Shown piece by piece: positions 42,789-52,902 of a stretch of 64,000 nucleotides of DNA. The notes beneath the pieces were generated by a model. It saw only the letters and a program-made list of their open reading frames with translations. It searched no databases and was not told where the DNA came from. This stretch comes from Comamonas testosteroni TK102 (GTDB lineage Bacteria; Pseudomonadota; Gammaproteobacteria; Burkholderiales; Burkholderiaceae_C), in NCBI RefSeq assembly GCF_000739375.1, contig NZ_CP006704.1:3410001-3474000 (forward strand). The letters run 5' to 3'. A program made the translations under genes and the position numbers. Positions within the stretch are counted from its first letter, which is position 1. The number at the start of each line of letters is the position of its first letter.

Positions 42789-43580
42789 ATGTCACTGCTC
42801 TGTGCACGGCTGAACCCGCCACTGCGCGACTGGCAGGGTCGCTCGGCCTGGATTCTGGGAGCCTCCTCGGGCATAGGTCGCGCCACGGCCGACGCGCTGC
42901 ACAGGCAGGGAGCCACAGTGATCGTTTCTGCGCGCCAAGACGACGCGCTGCAGGATTTCGTGCGCAGCCACGACGGCTGTCTGGCCCTGCCGCTGGACGT
43001 GACCGATGCCGATGCCCTGTCTACAGCAGCCCGGGCGGTGCAGGTTCATTGCGGCAAGGCTCCGGACCTGATTCTCTATTGCGCAGGCCGCTACAAGCCC
43101 CAACGCGCCACGGAGTTCGACCTGTCCGAGATGCAGCGCCACCTGGCCGTGAACTATGGCGGCGCCCTGCATTTGCTCGATGCCGTGCTTCCTATGCTGC
43201 TGGCCGCTGGGCAAGGCCATCTGGCACTGGTCGGCTCGGTGGCCGGCTATCGCGGGCTGCCGATGTCCCTGGCCTACGGCCCGACCAAGGCGGCACTCAA
43301 CAACCTCGCCGAGAACCTCTATCTGGACCTGCACGACCGGGGCCTGGGTGTATCCATCATCAACCCCGGCTTTGTCGATACCCCGCTGACGGCGCAGAAC
43401 CGCTTCAGCATGCCGGCCCTGATAGACGCCGACGAGGCTGCCCGGCATATGCTGCAAGGCTGGGCCCAGGGACGCTTCGAGATGAATTTCCCGCGCCGCT
43501 TCACACGCTGGATGCGTCTGCTGCGCTGCCTGCCCGATGCCTGGTATTTCTCGGCCGTGCGCCGCATCACCGGCAACTGA
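42789..43580 (+). CDS. Short-chain dehydrogenase/reductase
   Basis: A 263-residue SDR: ILGASSGIGRATADAL cofactor site, LDVTDADA, catalytic Ser in VGSVAGYRG, Tyr and Lys in AYGPTKAALNN, and INPGFVDTPLT. Last gene of the lipid operon. Start at the ATG (42789) eight bases after AAGGAG; a GTG at 42780 is in frame. Likely reduces or oxidises a lipid or carbonyl intermediate. Confidence 0.85.
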   Translation: MSLLCARLNPPLRDWQGRSAWILGASSGIGRATADALHRQGATVIVSARQDDALQDFVRSHDGCLALPLDVTDADALSTAARAVQVHCGKAPDLILYCAGRYKPQRATEFDLSEMQRHLAVNYGGALHLLDAVLPMLLAAGQGHLALVGSVAGYRGLPMSLAYGPTKAALNNLAENLYLDLHDRGLGVSIINPGFVDTPLTAQNRFSMPALIDADEAARHMLQGWAQGRFEMNFPRRFTRWMRLLRCLPDAWYFSAVRRITGN

Positions 43581-43740
43581 CTGCCTGCCACTGCCCAAGC
43601 TGCTGAGGCCGAGCAGACGCTCTGCCACGGAGCCATGCTCTTGAGCACATGGCGCCCGCCAGGCCCCAACGGCTCGCGTGCGAGCCCGAACACCGCAGCT
43701 CGGCATATATCAACGGGATGAATGCAACCCGCATCCCGAA

Positions 43741-43778
43741 ACAAAAAACCCTCTTGAATCATTGATTCAAGAGGGTTT
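43741..43778 (-). terminator. Intrinsic terminator after tRNA-Val
   Basis: A perfect 15-bp stem: AAACCCTCTTGAATC pairs with GATTCAAGAGGGTTT, loop ATT, followed on the minus strand by T-rich sequence. It lies just after the CCA end of the tRNA gene. Confidence 0.9.
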
Positions 43779-43784
43779 GATATC

Positions 43785-43859
43785 TGGTGGGTGATACATG
43801 GATCGAACATGTGACCCCTGCCGTGTGAAGGCAGTGCTCTACCGCTGAGCTAATCACCC
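43785..43859 (-). tRNA. tRNA-Val, anticodon CAC
   Basis: Minus-strand cloverleaf: acceptor GGGTGAT pairs with ATCACCC, D-arm TAGCTCAGCGGTAGAGCA, anticodon stem CTGCC-TTCACAC-GGCAG giving anticodon CAC, T-arm ACATG-TTCGATC-CATGT, and an encoded CCA end. 75 nt long. It lies right after dnaQ on the same strand. Confidence 0.95.
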
Positions 43860-43875
43860 GATGAACGTTATTGTA

Positions 43876-44607
43876 TCAGGGATTGGCGCTCACATTTTCA
43901 AAGTTGCGCCAAGCGGTCTTGCCGCCGCTGGATTTATCCATCTGCTTGAGAACATCGTCGTGGGCCGCCTGCTCCTGCTCGTTGGCACGCAGCACCGGCA
44001 GCCTGAAGCTGCTCAGGTCCACCGAGGCAACGATCATCGTCCCGGCCGCGGGGGCATCTGCAGGCTCCTCTGACATGAGCAAGGCATCTTGCCCGCGCGT
44101 CAGATTGATGTAGACATCCGCCAGCAGCTCCGCATCGAGCAAGGCTCCGTGCAGCGTGCGGTTGGAATTGTCGACACCCAGACGATCGCACAGCGAGTCC
44201 AGCGAGTTGCGCTTGCCCGGGTACATCTCCTTGGCCATGACCAGAGTGTCAATGACGCCCCCCACGCACTGCTTGAGCGGCGGACGCTTGGCCAGCTTGA
44301 GCTCGTTGTTCAGAAAGCCCAGGTCGAACGGCGCATTGTGGATGATGAGTTCTGCGCCTTGCAGATACTCCCAGATCTCGTCGATCTTTTCCTCGAAGCG
44401 CGGCTTGTCCTTGAGGAACTCGGTCGTGATGCCGTGCACGCGCAGGGCATCGGGGTGGCTGTCGCGACCCGCATTGAAGTACAGATGCAGATTGTTGCCG
44501 GTGAGCTTTCGGTTCACCAGCTCCACGCAGCCCAGCTCGATCAGGCGATCGCCATCGATGGCCGACAGACCGGTGGTTTCCGTATCCAGAACAATTTGGC
44601 GCGACAT
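43876..44607 (-). CDS. dnaQ: DNA polymerase III epsilon subunit, 3'-5' proofreading exonuclease
   Basis: A 243-residue protein. Exo I: IVLDTETTGLSAIDGDRLIE, with the metal-binding Asp and Glu; Exo II: ELIIHNAPFDLGFLNNEL; Exo III: TLHGALLDAELLADVYINL with His and Asp. C-terminal tail binds the alpha subunit. It removes misincorporated bases during replication. It is followed by tRNA-Val on the same strand and separated from fdx by a dispersed repeat. Confidence 0.95.
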   Translation of the reverse strand: MSRQIVLDTETTGLSAIDGDRLIELGCVELVNRKLTGNNLHLYFNAGRDSHPDALRVHGITTEFLKDKPRFEEKIDEIWEYLQGAELIIHNAPFDLGFLNNELKLAKRPPLKQCVGGVIDTLVMAKEMYPGKRNSLDSLCDRLGVDNSNRTLHGALLDAELLADVYINLTRGQDALLMSEEPADAPAAGTMIVASVDLSSFRLPVLRANEQEQAAHDDVLKQMDKSSGGKTAWRNFENVSANP

Positions 44608-44693
44608 TCAATTTCTCTCCGTTAACTGTGGCGCTCACATCGCCCTATTTTCAAAAACTGGCGTCGACCACACCAGAGACAGCAAGCAAGCGC

Positions 44694-44761
44694 CGCCGCG
44701 CAGCGAGGCTGTCGTCCCCCTCCCGAAGAGAGAGGGGGAAGCGGCAAAGCCGCTCAGGGGG
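44694..44761. repeat. Dispersed intergenic repeat, copy 2 (CCCCCTGAG family)
   Basis: Read on the minus strand it starts immediately after the fdx stop: CCCCCTGAGCGGCTTTGCCG, CTTCCCCCTCT, a small hairpin, then GGGGGACGACAGCCTCGCTG. Very similar to the copy after iscA (47675-47741). Confidence 0.8.
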
Positions 44762-45100
44762 TCAGTGATTTTCCTTGGCGTGATTGATGGAGTATTTGGG
44801 GATCTCCACCGTCACATTCTCGCGCGCCAGAATGGCCTGGCAGGACAGGCGCGACTGAGGCTGCAGGCCCCAGGCCTTGTCAAGCAGATCTTCTTCCTCT
44901 TCCTCGGCCTCGTTCAGGGAGTTGAAGCCTTCCTTGACGATGACATGACAGGTCGTGCAGGCGCAGCTCATGTCGCAGGCATGCTCGATATTGATGCCGT
45001 TGTCCAGCATGGCTTCGCAGATCGAAGTGCCGACGGGAGCTTCGATTTCTGTTCCGTTGGGGCAGTACTCGGCGTGAGGAAGGATTTTGATGATGGGCAT
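44762..45100 (-). CDS. fdx: ISC-type [2Fe-2S] ferredoxin
   Basis: A 112-residue adrenodoxin-type ferredoxin. Cluster ligands: CDMSCACTTCHV (three Cys with C-x5-C-x2-C spacing) and a fourth in SRLSCQAILA. It gives electrons for cluster assembly on IscU. Last gene of the isc operon; 15 bases after hscA. Confidence 0.95.
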   Translation of the reverse strand: MPIIKILPHAEYCPNGTEIEAPVGTSICEAMLDNGINIEHACDMSCACTTCHVIVKEGFNSLNEAEEEEEDLLDKAWGLQPQSRLSCQAILARENVTVEIPKYSINHAKENH

Positions 45101-45115
45101 TGTTCTGTTTATGGA

Positions 45116-46975
45116 TTAAATGGTGTTGACACTCTTGCCGGCCAGCGCCTGCTGGATGCTGCGATTCATGCGTTCGGCCGCAAATGACTCGGTTCCCTTG
45201 GCCAGGGCCTGCGTCGCGCCTTCCACGACGGCCGGATCATCGCTGGAGACGGCCGCGCGCAGCGCCGTCATCAGGCCGTCGATGCTGTCGCGCTGCTCGG
45301 CGCCGAGCACATCGCCATCCGCGTCCAGCGCGCTCTGCGTGGCCAGCAGCATGCGATCGGCATCCACGCGGGCCTCGACCAGGGCGCGGGCCTTCATGTC
45401 TTCCTGTGCCGTGGCAAAGCCGTCCTGCAGCATCTGGGCGATCTGGTCGTCGGAGAGGCCGTACGAAGGCTTGACGTTGATATGCGCTTCGACGCCGCTG
45501 GTCTGCTCCTTGGCGCTGACGGACAGCAGGCCATCGGCATCGACCGTGAAGGTCACGCGGATGCGCGCCGCACCGGCGGCCATGGGCGGAATGCCGCGCA
45601 GCTCGAAACGCGCCAGGCTGCGGCAGTCGGCCACCAGGTCGCGCTCGCCTTGCACCACGTGAACGGCCAGAGCAGTCTGGCCATCCTTGTAGGTCGTGAA
45701 GTCCTGTGCGCGGGCCGTGGGAATGGTCTCGTTGCGCGTGATGATGCGCTCGGACAAGCCGCCCATGGTTTCCACGCCCAGCGACAGCGGGATCACGTCC
45801 AGCAGCAGCAAATCGCCGGCAGTATTGTTGCCGGCCAGCTGATTGGCCTGAATGGCAGCGCCCAGCGCCACGACTTCGTCGGGATTGAGATTGGTCAGCG
45901 GCTCGCTGCCGAAGAAATCGGCCACGGCCTGGCGAATCTGGGGCATGCGGGTGGAGCCGCCAACCATGACCACGCCCTGCACCTCATCGCGGCCCAGGTC
46001 TGCATCCTTGAGCGCGCGGCGCACGGCCGCAAGGCTCTTACTGGTTAAGTGAGCAGTCAGCGCAATGAATTCCTCACGCTTGACATCAAATGACACTGAA
46101 CCCGAGGAAATATCAGCGGTAAACGCTACAGTTTCAGAATCAGTCAAAGCCTGCTTGCAATGGCGCGCGGCAATACGCCAGGCGGTCTTGTCTGCTGCCG
46201 ACTCCAGTTGCGTGCCCGTCTTTTCCGCGACCCAGGTTGCCAGCGCGTCATCGTAGTCGTCGCCACCCAGTGCCGAGTCGCCGCCGGTGGCGATCACTTC
46301 GAACACGCCATGTGCAAGGCGCAGCACCGAGATATCGAAGGTACCGCCACCCAGATCGTAGACGGCGTAGACCCCCTCTGCTGCGTTATCCAGACCGTAG
46401 GCAATGGCTGCCGCCGTGGGTTCGTTGATCAGGCGCAGCAGATTGATGCCGGCCAGCTTGGCCGCATCCTTGGTGGCCTGACGCTGGGCATCGTCAAAGT
46501 ACGCGGGCACGGTGATGACGGCGCCATAGAGCTCGTCATCAAACGTGTCTTCGGCGCGGAAACGCAGGGTCGCCAGGATTTCGGCGCTGATTTCCACGGG
46601 CGTCTTGGCGCCGTCCGCAGTCTCGATGGAGATAACGCCTCCGTCCTCGGCCTTGAAGCGATAAGGCAGCTTCTCGGGCGACTCGATATCGGCCAGGCTG
46701 CGCCCCATGAAGCGCTTGGCCGAACTGATGGTGTTGGTGGCATCCTGCGCCTGAGCGGCCTTGGCATCGAAGCCGATCTGGCGGCGGCCCATTTCCATGT
46801 AGCGCACCACCGACGGCAGCAGCACACGCCCCTGATCGTCAGGCAGGCATTCAGCCACGCCATTGCGCACGGCGGCGACCAGAGAGTGCGTGGTGCCCAG
46901 GTCGATACCCACGGCAATGCGACGCTGATGGGGGTCGGGGGATTGGCCGGGCTCGGAAATCTGCAAAAGCGCCAT
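45116..46975 (-). CDS. hscA: Fe-S cluster assembly chaperone HscA
   Basis: A 619-residue Hsp70. ATPase signatures: [31 protein letters not shown] and [17 protein letters not shown]. Substrate domain then recognises the LPPVK loop of IscU, present here. It works with HscB to help transfer the cluster from IscU to target proteins. Typical HscA length is about 616-620. Confidence 0.95.
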   Translation of the reverse strand: MALLQISEPGQSPDPHQRRIAVGIDLGTTHSLVAAVRNGVAECLPDDQGRVLLPSVVRYMEMGRRQIGFDAKAAQAQDATNTISSAKRFMGRSLADIESPEKLPYRFKAEDGGVISIETADGAKTPVEISAEILATLRFRAEDTFDDELYGAVITVPAYFDDAQRQATKDAAKLAGINLLRLINEPTAAAIAYGLDNAAEGVYAVYDLGGGTFDISVLRLAHGVFEVIATGGDSALGGDDYDDALATWVAEKTGTQLESAADKTAWRIAARHCKQALTDSETVAFTADISSGSVSFDVKREEFIALTAHLTSKSLAAVRRALKDADLGRDEVQGVVMVGGSTRMPQIRQAVADFFGSEPLTNLNPDEVVALGAAIQANQLAGNNTAGDLLLLDVIPLSLGVETMGGLSERIITRNETIPTARAQDFTTYKDGQTALAVHVVQGERDLVADCRSLARFELRGIPPMAAGAARIRVTFTVDADGLLSVSAKEQTSGVEAHINVKPSYGLSDDQIAQMLQDGFATAQEDMKARALVEARVDADRMLLATQSALDADGDVLGAEQRDSIDGLMTALRAAVSSDDPAVVEGATQALAKGTESFAAERMNRSIQQALAGKSVNTI

Positions 46976-47069
46976 GAAATTCTTCTTTTGAAACGTCTGA
47001 GGCCAGCGTGGCTGGCCCGCTCAAGATGGATACGCCATGCGCCATGGGCACAAAGCGTTGCTCTGGGTC

Positions 47070-47588
47070 TTATTGTCCCAGTTGATCGCGACGGCGATCC
47101 ACATCTTGCGCAAATCGCGCAACAAACATGAGGGCTCTCACCTGCTCCACGGCAGCGACCGCATCGCCAGCCTCGTCCAGCAAACGGCCGCATTCGGCAA
47201 GCATCTGCTTTTTGGCGGCGAGCATCTCGGCCTCCAGCGCATCGAGCTCCTGCTCGCCGACAGCATCCTCCAGCGCTTCGCGCCACTCCATCTGCTGCAT
47301 CAGGAATGCCGCAGGCATGGCCGTGTTGTCTTCCGCACGCACCGGAGCGCCGGCCAGCTCGCACAGATAGGCCGCGCGCTTGAGCGGGTCCTTGAGGCGC
47401 TGATAGGCCTCGTTGATGCGCACCGACCACTGCATGGCCACACGCTGCGCGGCCGCACCCTGCGCCGCAAAACGGTCAGGATGCGCCTCGCGCTGCAGCT
47501 CTTTCCAGCGTGCGTCGATCTGGCTGCGCTCCTGCGCAAACTTGCGCGGCAGGCCAAACAATTCAAAGTCGTCAGATTGTAGATTCAT
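47070..47588 (-). CDS. hscB: Fe-S cluster co-chaperone HscB
   Basis: A 172-residue J-protein with HPD in LQREAHPDRFAAQG. The C-terminal helical bundle (REALEDAVGEQELDALEAEM) binds IscU. It delivers IscU to HscA and stimulates its ATPase. Gap of 94 bases to hscA. Confidence 0.93.
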   Translation of the reverse strand: MNLQSDDFELFGLPRKFAQERSQIDARWKELQREAHPDRFAAQGAAAQRVAMQWSVRINEAYQRLKDPLKRAAYLCELAGAPVRAEDNTAMPAAFLMQQMEWREALEDAVGEQELDALEAEMLAAKKQMLAECGRLLDEAGDAVAAVEQVRALMFVARFAQDVDRRRDQLGQ

Positions 47589-47674
47589 GGCATTAAAAAA
47601 CCGCCTGCAGCAAAGCTGAGGCGGCTTCCTTTACTCAAAACCAGGGAGCTGACCAAGAGGCCAGAGACACCAAG

Positions 47675-47741
47675 CAAAAGCCGCCTTGCGGCGAAGGTGT
47701 CGTCCCCCTCTGGGGGAAGCCGCAAAGCGGCTCAGGGGGAG
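47675..47741. repeat. Dispersed intergenic repeat, copy 3 (CCCCCTGAG family)
   Basis: Immediately after the iscA stop on the minus strand: CCCCCTGAGCCGCTTTGCGG, CTTCCCCCAGAGGGGGACGA, then a GCCGCAAGGCGG hairpin. Closest to the copy after fdx. It sits within the isc operon between iscA and hscB. Confidence 0.8.
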
Positions 47742-48065
47742 TCAGATTCTAAAGCTCTCACCACAACCGCAGCGATCACGCTCGTTGGGGTTGTGGAACT
47801 TGAAGCCCTCGTTCAGGCCCTCGCGCACGAAATCCAGTTCCGTGCCGTCAATATAGGCCAGGCTCTTGGGGTCGATCAGCACCTTGATTCCATGGTCTTC
47901 GAACACCACGTCATCGGGCTGAACCTCGTCCACATACTCCAGCTTGTAAGCCAGACCGGAGCAACCCGTGGTCTTCACGCCGAGGCGCACGCCAATCCCC
48001 TTGCCGCGACGTGAAAGATAGCGGTTCACATGACGGGCAGCCGCCTCGGTCATTGAGATGGCCAT
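47742..48065 (-). CDS. iscA: A-type Fe-S carrier IscA
   Basis: A 107-residue A-type protein with ligand Cys in [13 protein letters not shown] and the C-terminal CGCGESF. It carries iron or pre-formed clusters to apo-targets. Starts 4 bases after the iscU stop. Confidence 0.95.
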   Translation of the reverse strand: MAISMTEAAARHVNRYLSRRGKGIGVRLGVKTTGCSGLAYKLEYVDEVQPDDVVFEDHGIKVLIDPKSLAYIDGTELDFVREGLNEGFKFHNPNERDRCGCGESFRI

Positions 48066-48069
48066 GGCC

Positions 48070-48465
48070 TCAGGCTTCCGTTGCAGTGCGCTTTGCGCGG
48101 TAGTCGTTCACGGCAGCCTTGATGGCGTCTTCGGCCAGGATGGAGCAGTGAACCTTGACCGGGGGCAACGCCAGCTCTTCGGCGATCTGGCTGTTCTTCA
48201 GGGCCGCAGCCTCGTCCAGCGTCTTGCCCTTGACCCATTCGGTCACCAGCGAAGACGAGGCGATGGCAGAGCCGCAGCCATAGGTCTTGAAACGTGCGTC
48301 CTCGATCACGCCAGTGGCGGGATTGACCTTGATCTGCAGCTTCATCACGTCGCCACAGGCGGGCGCGCCCACCATACCCGTGCCCACGGAGTCATCGCTC
48401 TTGTCGAACGAGCCAACGTTGCGGGGGTTTTCGTAGTGGTCAACAACTTTTTCGGAGTAAGCCAT
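48070..48465 (-). CDS. iscU: Fe-S cluster scaffold IscU
   Basis: A 131-residue scaffold: Cys in [22 protein letters not shown] and [11 protein letters not shown]; the LPPVK HscA-binding loop is intact ([10 protein letters not shown]). It receives sulfur from IscS and assembles [2Fe-2S]. Confidence 0.96.
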   Translation of the reverse strand: MAYSEKVVDHYENPRNVGSFDKSDDSVGTGMVGAPACGDVMKLQIKVNPATGVIEDARFKTYGCGSAIASSSLVTEWVKGKTLDEAAALKNSQIAEELALPPVKVHCSILAEDAIKAAVNDYRAKRTATEA

Positions 48466-48499
48466 GGTGTCTACCTCTTGAACTCTTTGTAATCTGTGC

Positions 48500-49720
48500 T
48501 TAGTGTGCAGCCCATTGAATAGTGCTGAGGTCGATGCCGTCTTTGTACATCTCCCACAGCGGGCTCAGCTCGCGCAGCTTCAGCACGTTTTCGCGGATCG
48601 ACTTGATCGCGTAGTCGATCTCCTCTTCCGTCGTGAAGCGACCAAAGGTCATGCGCAAAGAGCTGTGTGCCAACTCGTCGCTGCGGCCCAGGGCACGCAG
48701 CACATAGCTGGGCTCCAGGCTGGCGGATGTACAGGCGGAACCCGAGGACACGGCCAAGCCCTTGATACCCATGATCAGCGACTCGCCTTCGACGAAGTTG
48801 AAGCTCATGTTCAGGTAATGGGGAACACCGTTGTCCATATCACCGTTCACGAACACCTGCTCCAGATCCTTGAGACCGTCGAGCAGACGCTGGCGCAGTG
48901 CACGGGCGTGTGCCATATCCTTGGCCATCTCTTCCTTGGCGATGCGGAAGGCCTCGCCCATGCCCACGATCTGGTGGGTTGCCAGCGTGCCCGAACGCAT
49001 GCCGCGCTCATGACCGCCGCCGTGCATCTGCGCTTCCAGGCGCACGCGCGGCTTGCGGCGCACATACAGCGCACCGATGCCCTTGGGACCGTAGGTCTTG
49101 TGCGAAGCCAGGCTCATCAGGTCGATGGGCATGGTCTGCATGTCCAGATCCATCTTGCCCGAAGCCTGAGCGGCGTCGACGTGGAAGATGATGCCCTTTT
49201 CACGGCACAGAGCGCCGATGGTGTTCAGGTCCTGAACCACACCGATCTCGTTGTTCACGGCCATCACGCTGGCGAGGATGGTGTCGGGGCGGATCGCCGC
49301 CTTGAACACCTCGATGTCCAGCAGACCGTTTTCCTGCACGTCCAGATAGCTGACTTCAAAGCCCTGGCGCTCCAGTTCACGCATGGTGTCCAGCACAGCC
49401 TTGTGCTCGGTCTTCACGGTGATCAGGTGCTTGCCCTTGCCTTGGTAGAAATGCGCTGCACCCTTGATGGCCAGGTTGTCGGACTCAGTCGCACCGCTGG
49501 TCCAGACGATTTCGCGCGGGTCGGCGCCAATCAGATCGGCGACCTGCTTGCGGGCCTTCTCGACAGCTTCTTCGGCTTCCCAGCCCCAGGCATGGCTGCG
49601 CGATGCGGCATTGCCAAAATGTTCACGCAGCCAGGGAATCATGGCGTCCGCCACGCGGGGGTCCACCGGAGTGGTTGCACCGTAGTCGAGATAAATGGGA
49701 AAGTGCGGGGTCATGTCCAT
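48500..49720 (-). CDS. iscS: Cysteine desulfurase IscS
   Basis: A 406-residue PLP enzyme. PLP Lys in [17 protein letters not shown]; persulfide Cys in [32 protein letters not shown] at the N-terminus. It removes sulfur from cysteine for IscU and for thionucleosides. Start at MDMTPHF (49720); the frame extends 26 codons further without homology. 34 bases before iscU. Confidence 0.96.
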   Translation of the reverse strand: MDMTPHFPIYLDYGATTPVDPRVADAMIPWLREHFGNAASRSHAWGWEAEEAVEKARKQVADLIGADPREIVWTSGATESDNLAIKGAAHFYQGKGKHLITVKTEHKAVLDTMRELERQGFEVSYLDVQENGLLDIEVFKAAIRPDTILASVMAVNNEIGVVQDLNTIGALCREKGIIFHVDAAQASGKMDLDMQTMPIDLMSLASHKTYGPKGIGALYVRRKPRVRLEAQMHGGGHERGMRSGTLATHQIVGMGEAFRIAKEEMAKDMAHARALRQRLLDGLKDLEQVFVNGDMDNGVPHYLNMSFNFVEGESLIMGIKGLAVSSGSACTSASLEPSYVLRALGRSDELAHSSLRMTFGRFTTEEEIDYAIKSIRENVLKLRELSPLWEMYKDGIDLSTIQWAAH

Positions 49721-49896
49721 GACTGGCTCGTCTTGTTTTTGGCTGACAAATCGTGAGGAATCGATGCACCTTGTGGTGCCATCAGGGCGAGAAAACATGC
49801 CGCACAGCCATGCATGTATCCAGGCCCTGACTATCGGAGTCGGGCTTCAGAGTGATCCTGTTGTCGCCGCACGAGCACTGCTCGAGCGGCTGCGGA

Positions 49897-50433
49897 TCAG
49901 GATTTCGCGAAGGCGTTACCCAGGGCGAACACCGAGTTCGGTGCGTTCACACGGATGGGCTTGACCACGGGCGCAGTGGAGATGGCGCGGCGCACCACGG
50001 GCTTGTCCTCGATCTGGATGCCCTTGGCCAGTTGTTCGTCCACCAGCTTTTGCAGCGTGACGGAGTCCAGGAATTCCACCATGCGCTGGTTCAGTGCGGC
50101 CCACAGTTCATGGGTCATGCAGCGACCAGCTTCGCCCAGACAGTTTTCCTTGCCACCGCACTGGGTCGCATCAATGGGTTCATCCACCGAGACGATGATG
50201 TCGGCCACGGTGATGTCTGTTGCCTTGCGGGCCAGCGTGTAGCCGCCGCCGGGGCCACGGGTGGATTCCACCAGTTCGTGGCGACGCAGCTTGCCAAACA
50301 GCTGTTCCAGATAAGACAGCGAAATTTGTTGACGCTGGCTGATGGCAGCCAGGGTCACGGGGCCATTGTTCTGGCGCAGTGCCAGGTCGATCATCGCGGT
50401 GACCGCAAAGCGGCCTTTGGTCGTAAGACGCAT
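49897..50433 (-). CDS. iscR: Fe-S cluster-sensing regulator IscR
   Basis: A 178-residue Rrf2 regulator: HTH in LTLAAISQRQQISLSYLEQLF, wing RGPGGGYTLARKA, and cluster ligands C-x5-C-x5-C plus His in TQCGGKENCLGEAGRCMTHE. Holo-IscR represses the isc operon when clusters are plentiful; apo-IscR activates or represses others. First gene of the operon; promoter expected in the gap to uvrB. Confidence 0.95.
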   Translation of the reverse strand: MRLTTKGRFAVTAMIDLALRQNNGPVTLAAISQRQQISLSYLEQLFGKLRRHELVESTRGPGGGYTLARKATDITVADIIVSVDEPIDATQCGGKENCLGEAGRCMTHELWAALNQRMVEFLDSVTLQKLVDEQLAKGIQIEDKPVVRRAISTAPVVKPIRVNAPNSVFALGNAFAKS

Positions 50434-50580
50434 ACGAGCTCCTTCAGTCAGGATTGTTCGTTACAGAAACGCACGCCTGGTCACAGTACCTAGACGAGCA
50501 CAGTCTCCGCCCTTACTCCGTCCTGTGATTAGGTTCAGAGCCCTTCTGTGAGGGAAGTTTGTTGTTGAGTGTTTGATGCG

Positions 50581-50589
50581 AGTATATCA
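50581..50589 (-). promoter_or_regulatory. Extended -10 promoter element of iscR
   Basis: Minus-strand TGATATACT is an extended -10 hexamer, giving a start near 50574 and a leader of about 140 nt. A possible -35 is a GACAA word about 18 bases upstream. I did not find a clear IscR type 1 site, though the divergence of betaproteobacterial sites makes this a weak negative. Confidence 0.45.
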
Positions 50590-50661
50590 CATTCCCCATC
50601 AATTTTGTCGGGTAACAGCGTGCACTCACGTAATAACCCTGAGGGTTGCGAAGGAATATTC

Positions 50662-52728
50662 CTACGGCGCCGCGCCGAACAATTGCTGCTTGAGAAGCGA
50701 GAGCTGGTCTCGCACACGCGCTGCCTGCTCGAATTCCAGGTTCCTGGCGTGCTCGAGCATTTGCTTCTCCAGACGCTTGATCTCCCTGGCGATGTCTTTC
50801 TCTGTCATGTCCTCGACACGTGCCTGCTGTAGGGCCTGCTCCTGCAGGCGTTCAGCCTCTTTGCCGCTCTTTTCGCTGTAGACACCATCAATCAGGTCTT
50901 TCACCCTCTTGACAATCTGCTTGGGCACGATCCCGTTGGCTTCATTGAAAGCCATCTGTTTTTCGCGGCGTCTTTCGGTTTCGCCGATGGCTTTCTTCAT
51001 GGACTCGGTGATGCGGTCCGCATAGAGAATCGCCTTGCCGTTGACGTTGCGCGCCGCGCGACCGATGGTCTGGATCAGGCTGCGCTCGGCACGCAGAAAA
51101 CCTTCCTTGTCGGCATCCAGGATCGCCACCAGCGAGACCTCGGGAATATCCAGGCCTTCGCGCAGCAGGTTGATGCCGACCAGCACATCAAAGGCCCCCA
51201 GGCGCAGGTCGCGGATGATTTCCACGCGCTCCACCGTGTCCACATCGGAGTGCAGATAGCGCACCTTCACGCCGTTGTCGGTCAGGTATTCGGTCAGTTG
51301 CTCGGCCATGCGCTTGGTCAGCGTGGTGATGAGCACGCGCTCCTCCAGCTCCACGCGCTGGCGGATCTCCTGCAACACGTCATCGACCTGGTGGATGGCC
51401 GGCCGCACTTCGATCTCGGGATCGACCAGGCCCGTGGGACGCACCACCTGCTCCACCACCTGCCCGGCATGGGTCTTTTCGTATTCGGCGGGCGTGGCCG
51501 AGACGAAAACCACCTGGCGCATGCGCTGCTCGAACTCCTCGAACTTGAGCGGGCGATTGTCCAGCGCCGACGGCAGGCGAAAGCCATATTCCACCAGCGT
51601 GGTCTTGCGCGCCCGGTCGCCGTTGTACATGGCGTTGAGCTGGCCGATCATCTGATGGCTCTCATCGAGGAACATGATGGAGTCGCGCGGCAGATAGTCG
51701 GTCAGCGTGCTGGGCGGATCGCCGGGCCGGGAGGCCGAGAGATGGCGCGTGTAGTTCTCGATCCCCTTGCAGTGTCCCACTTCGCTGAGCATTTCCAGAT
51801 CGAAGCGCGTGCGCTGCTCCAGGCGCTGCGCCTCCACCAGCTTGCCCATGCCCACGAGCTGCTTGAGGCGCTCGGCCAGCTCTTCCTTGATGGTCTCCAC
51901 GGCCGCCAGCACCTTGTCGCGCGGCGTCACATAGTGGCTACTGGGATAGATGGTGAAGCGCGGAATGCTCTGGCGCACCCGGCCCGTGAGCGGATCGAAC
52001 AGCTGCAGGCTTTCGACCTCGTCGTCGAACAGCTCGATGCGCACGGCCAGCTCCGAATGCTCGGCCGGAAACACGTCGATGGTGTCGCCGCGCACGCGGA
52101 AGGTGCCGCGCGAGAAATCCTGGTCGTTGCGCTGGTACTGCATGCGGATCAACTGCGCGATCGCGTCGCGCTGGTTGAGCGTGTCGCCCGCGCGCAGCGT
52201 CATGATCATGCGGTGGTAGCTCTCGGGCTCGCCGATGCCGTAGATGGCCGAGACAGTGGCCACGATCACCACGTCGCGCCGCTCCATGATGCTCTTGGTA
52301 CAGGACAGGCGCATCTGCTCGATGTGCTCGTTGATGGCGCTGTCCTTTTCGATGAACAGGTCGCGCTGGGGCACATAGGCTTCGGGCTGGTAGTAGTCGT
52401 AGTAGCTGACGAAGTACTCGACCGCATTTTTCGGGAAAAACTCCCTGAACTCCGAGTACAGCTGTGCCGCCAGCGTCTTGTTGGGCGCAAAAACGATGGC
52501 CGGCTTGCCCAGACGCGCGATCACATTGGCCATGGTGAAGGTCTTGCCCGAGCCCGTCACGCCCAGCAGCGTCTGGAAGGACTCGCCGTCATTGACGCCT
52601 TCGACCAGTTTTTCGATGGCCGTAGGCTGATCTCCAGCGGGCGGATAGGGCTGGAACAGCTCGAACGGCGAGTCCGGATATTGCACGAAACGGCCTTGCG
52701 GCTCGGCAGTCATATTTTGTTCTTGCAT
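50662..52728 (-). CDS. uvrB: Excinuclease ABC subunit B
   Basis: A 688-residue damage-recognition helicase: Walker [15 protein letters not shown], beta-hairpin [15 protein letters not shown], motif [10 protein letters not shown], motif [10 protein letters not shown], and the C-terminal UVR domain that binds UvrC ([20 protein letters not shown]). Start at [10 protein letters not shown] with GAGAT just ahead; an ATG at 52713 is also possible. I saw no LexA box upstream. In a conserved order with the aminotransferase and isc genes in this group of bacteria. Confidence 0.96.
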   Translation of the reverse strand: MQEQNMTAEPQGRFVQYPDSPFELFQPYPPAGDQPTAIEKLVEGVNDGESFQTLLGVTGSGKTFTMANVIARLGKPAIVFAPNKTLAAQLYSEFREFFPKNAVEYFVSYYDYYQPEAYVPQRDLFIEKDSAINEHIEQMRLSCTKSIMERRDVVIVATVSAIYGIGEPESYHRMIMTLRAGDTLNQRDAIAQLIRMQYQRNDQDFSRGTFRVRGDTIDVFPAEHSELAVRIELFDDEVESLQLFDPLTGRVRQSIPRFTIYPSSHYVTPRDKVLAAVETIKEELAERLKQLVGMGKLVEAQRLEQRTRFDLEMLSEVGHCKGIENYTRHLSASRPGDPPSTLTDYLPRDSIMFLDESHQMIGQLNAMYNGDRARKTTLVEYGFRLPSALDNRPLKFEEFEQRMRQVVFVSATPAEYEKTHAGQVVEQVVRPTGLVDPEIEVRPAIHQVDDVLQEIRQRVELEERVLITTLTKRMAEQLTEYLTDNGVKVRYLHSDVDTVERVEIIRDLRLGAFDVLVGINLLREGLDIPEVSLVAILDADKEGFLRAERSLIQTIGRAARNVNGKAILYADRITESMKKAIGETERRREKQMAFNEANGIVPKQIVKRVKDLIDGVYSEKSGKEAERLQEQALQQARVEDMTEKDIAREIKRLEKQMLEHARNLEFEQAARVRDQLSLLKQQLFGAAP

Positions 52729-52902
52729 GATCTCATGTCCATGACGCATAGGGTAAGCGCGAGTAGAATGGCAGCCCAACCCTCAAGCCTAACCTAGGCT
52801 GATGCGTTTTTTCGAGCACCGGGCAATGCCCTGTCCGTCAAACGCTCTCGGAGCAATAGCTGGGGGTGACCTGACTTATTTCCATCCCTCAAGGATTTTT
52901 TC

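Noticed and set aside
50434..50661. IscR type 1 binding site upstream of iscR
   Set aside because: No 25-bp site of the known form could be found by eye, although one is expected from other bacteria.
51250..52797. A 515-codon open frame opposite uvrB
   Set aside because: Antisense shadow of a gene with complete helicase motifs; composition typical of complement of GC-rich coding DNA.
52714..52902. LexA box upstream of uvrB
   Set aside because: No CTGT-N8-ACAG word occurs in the gap.
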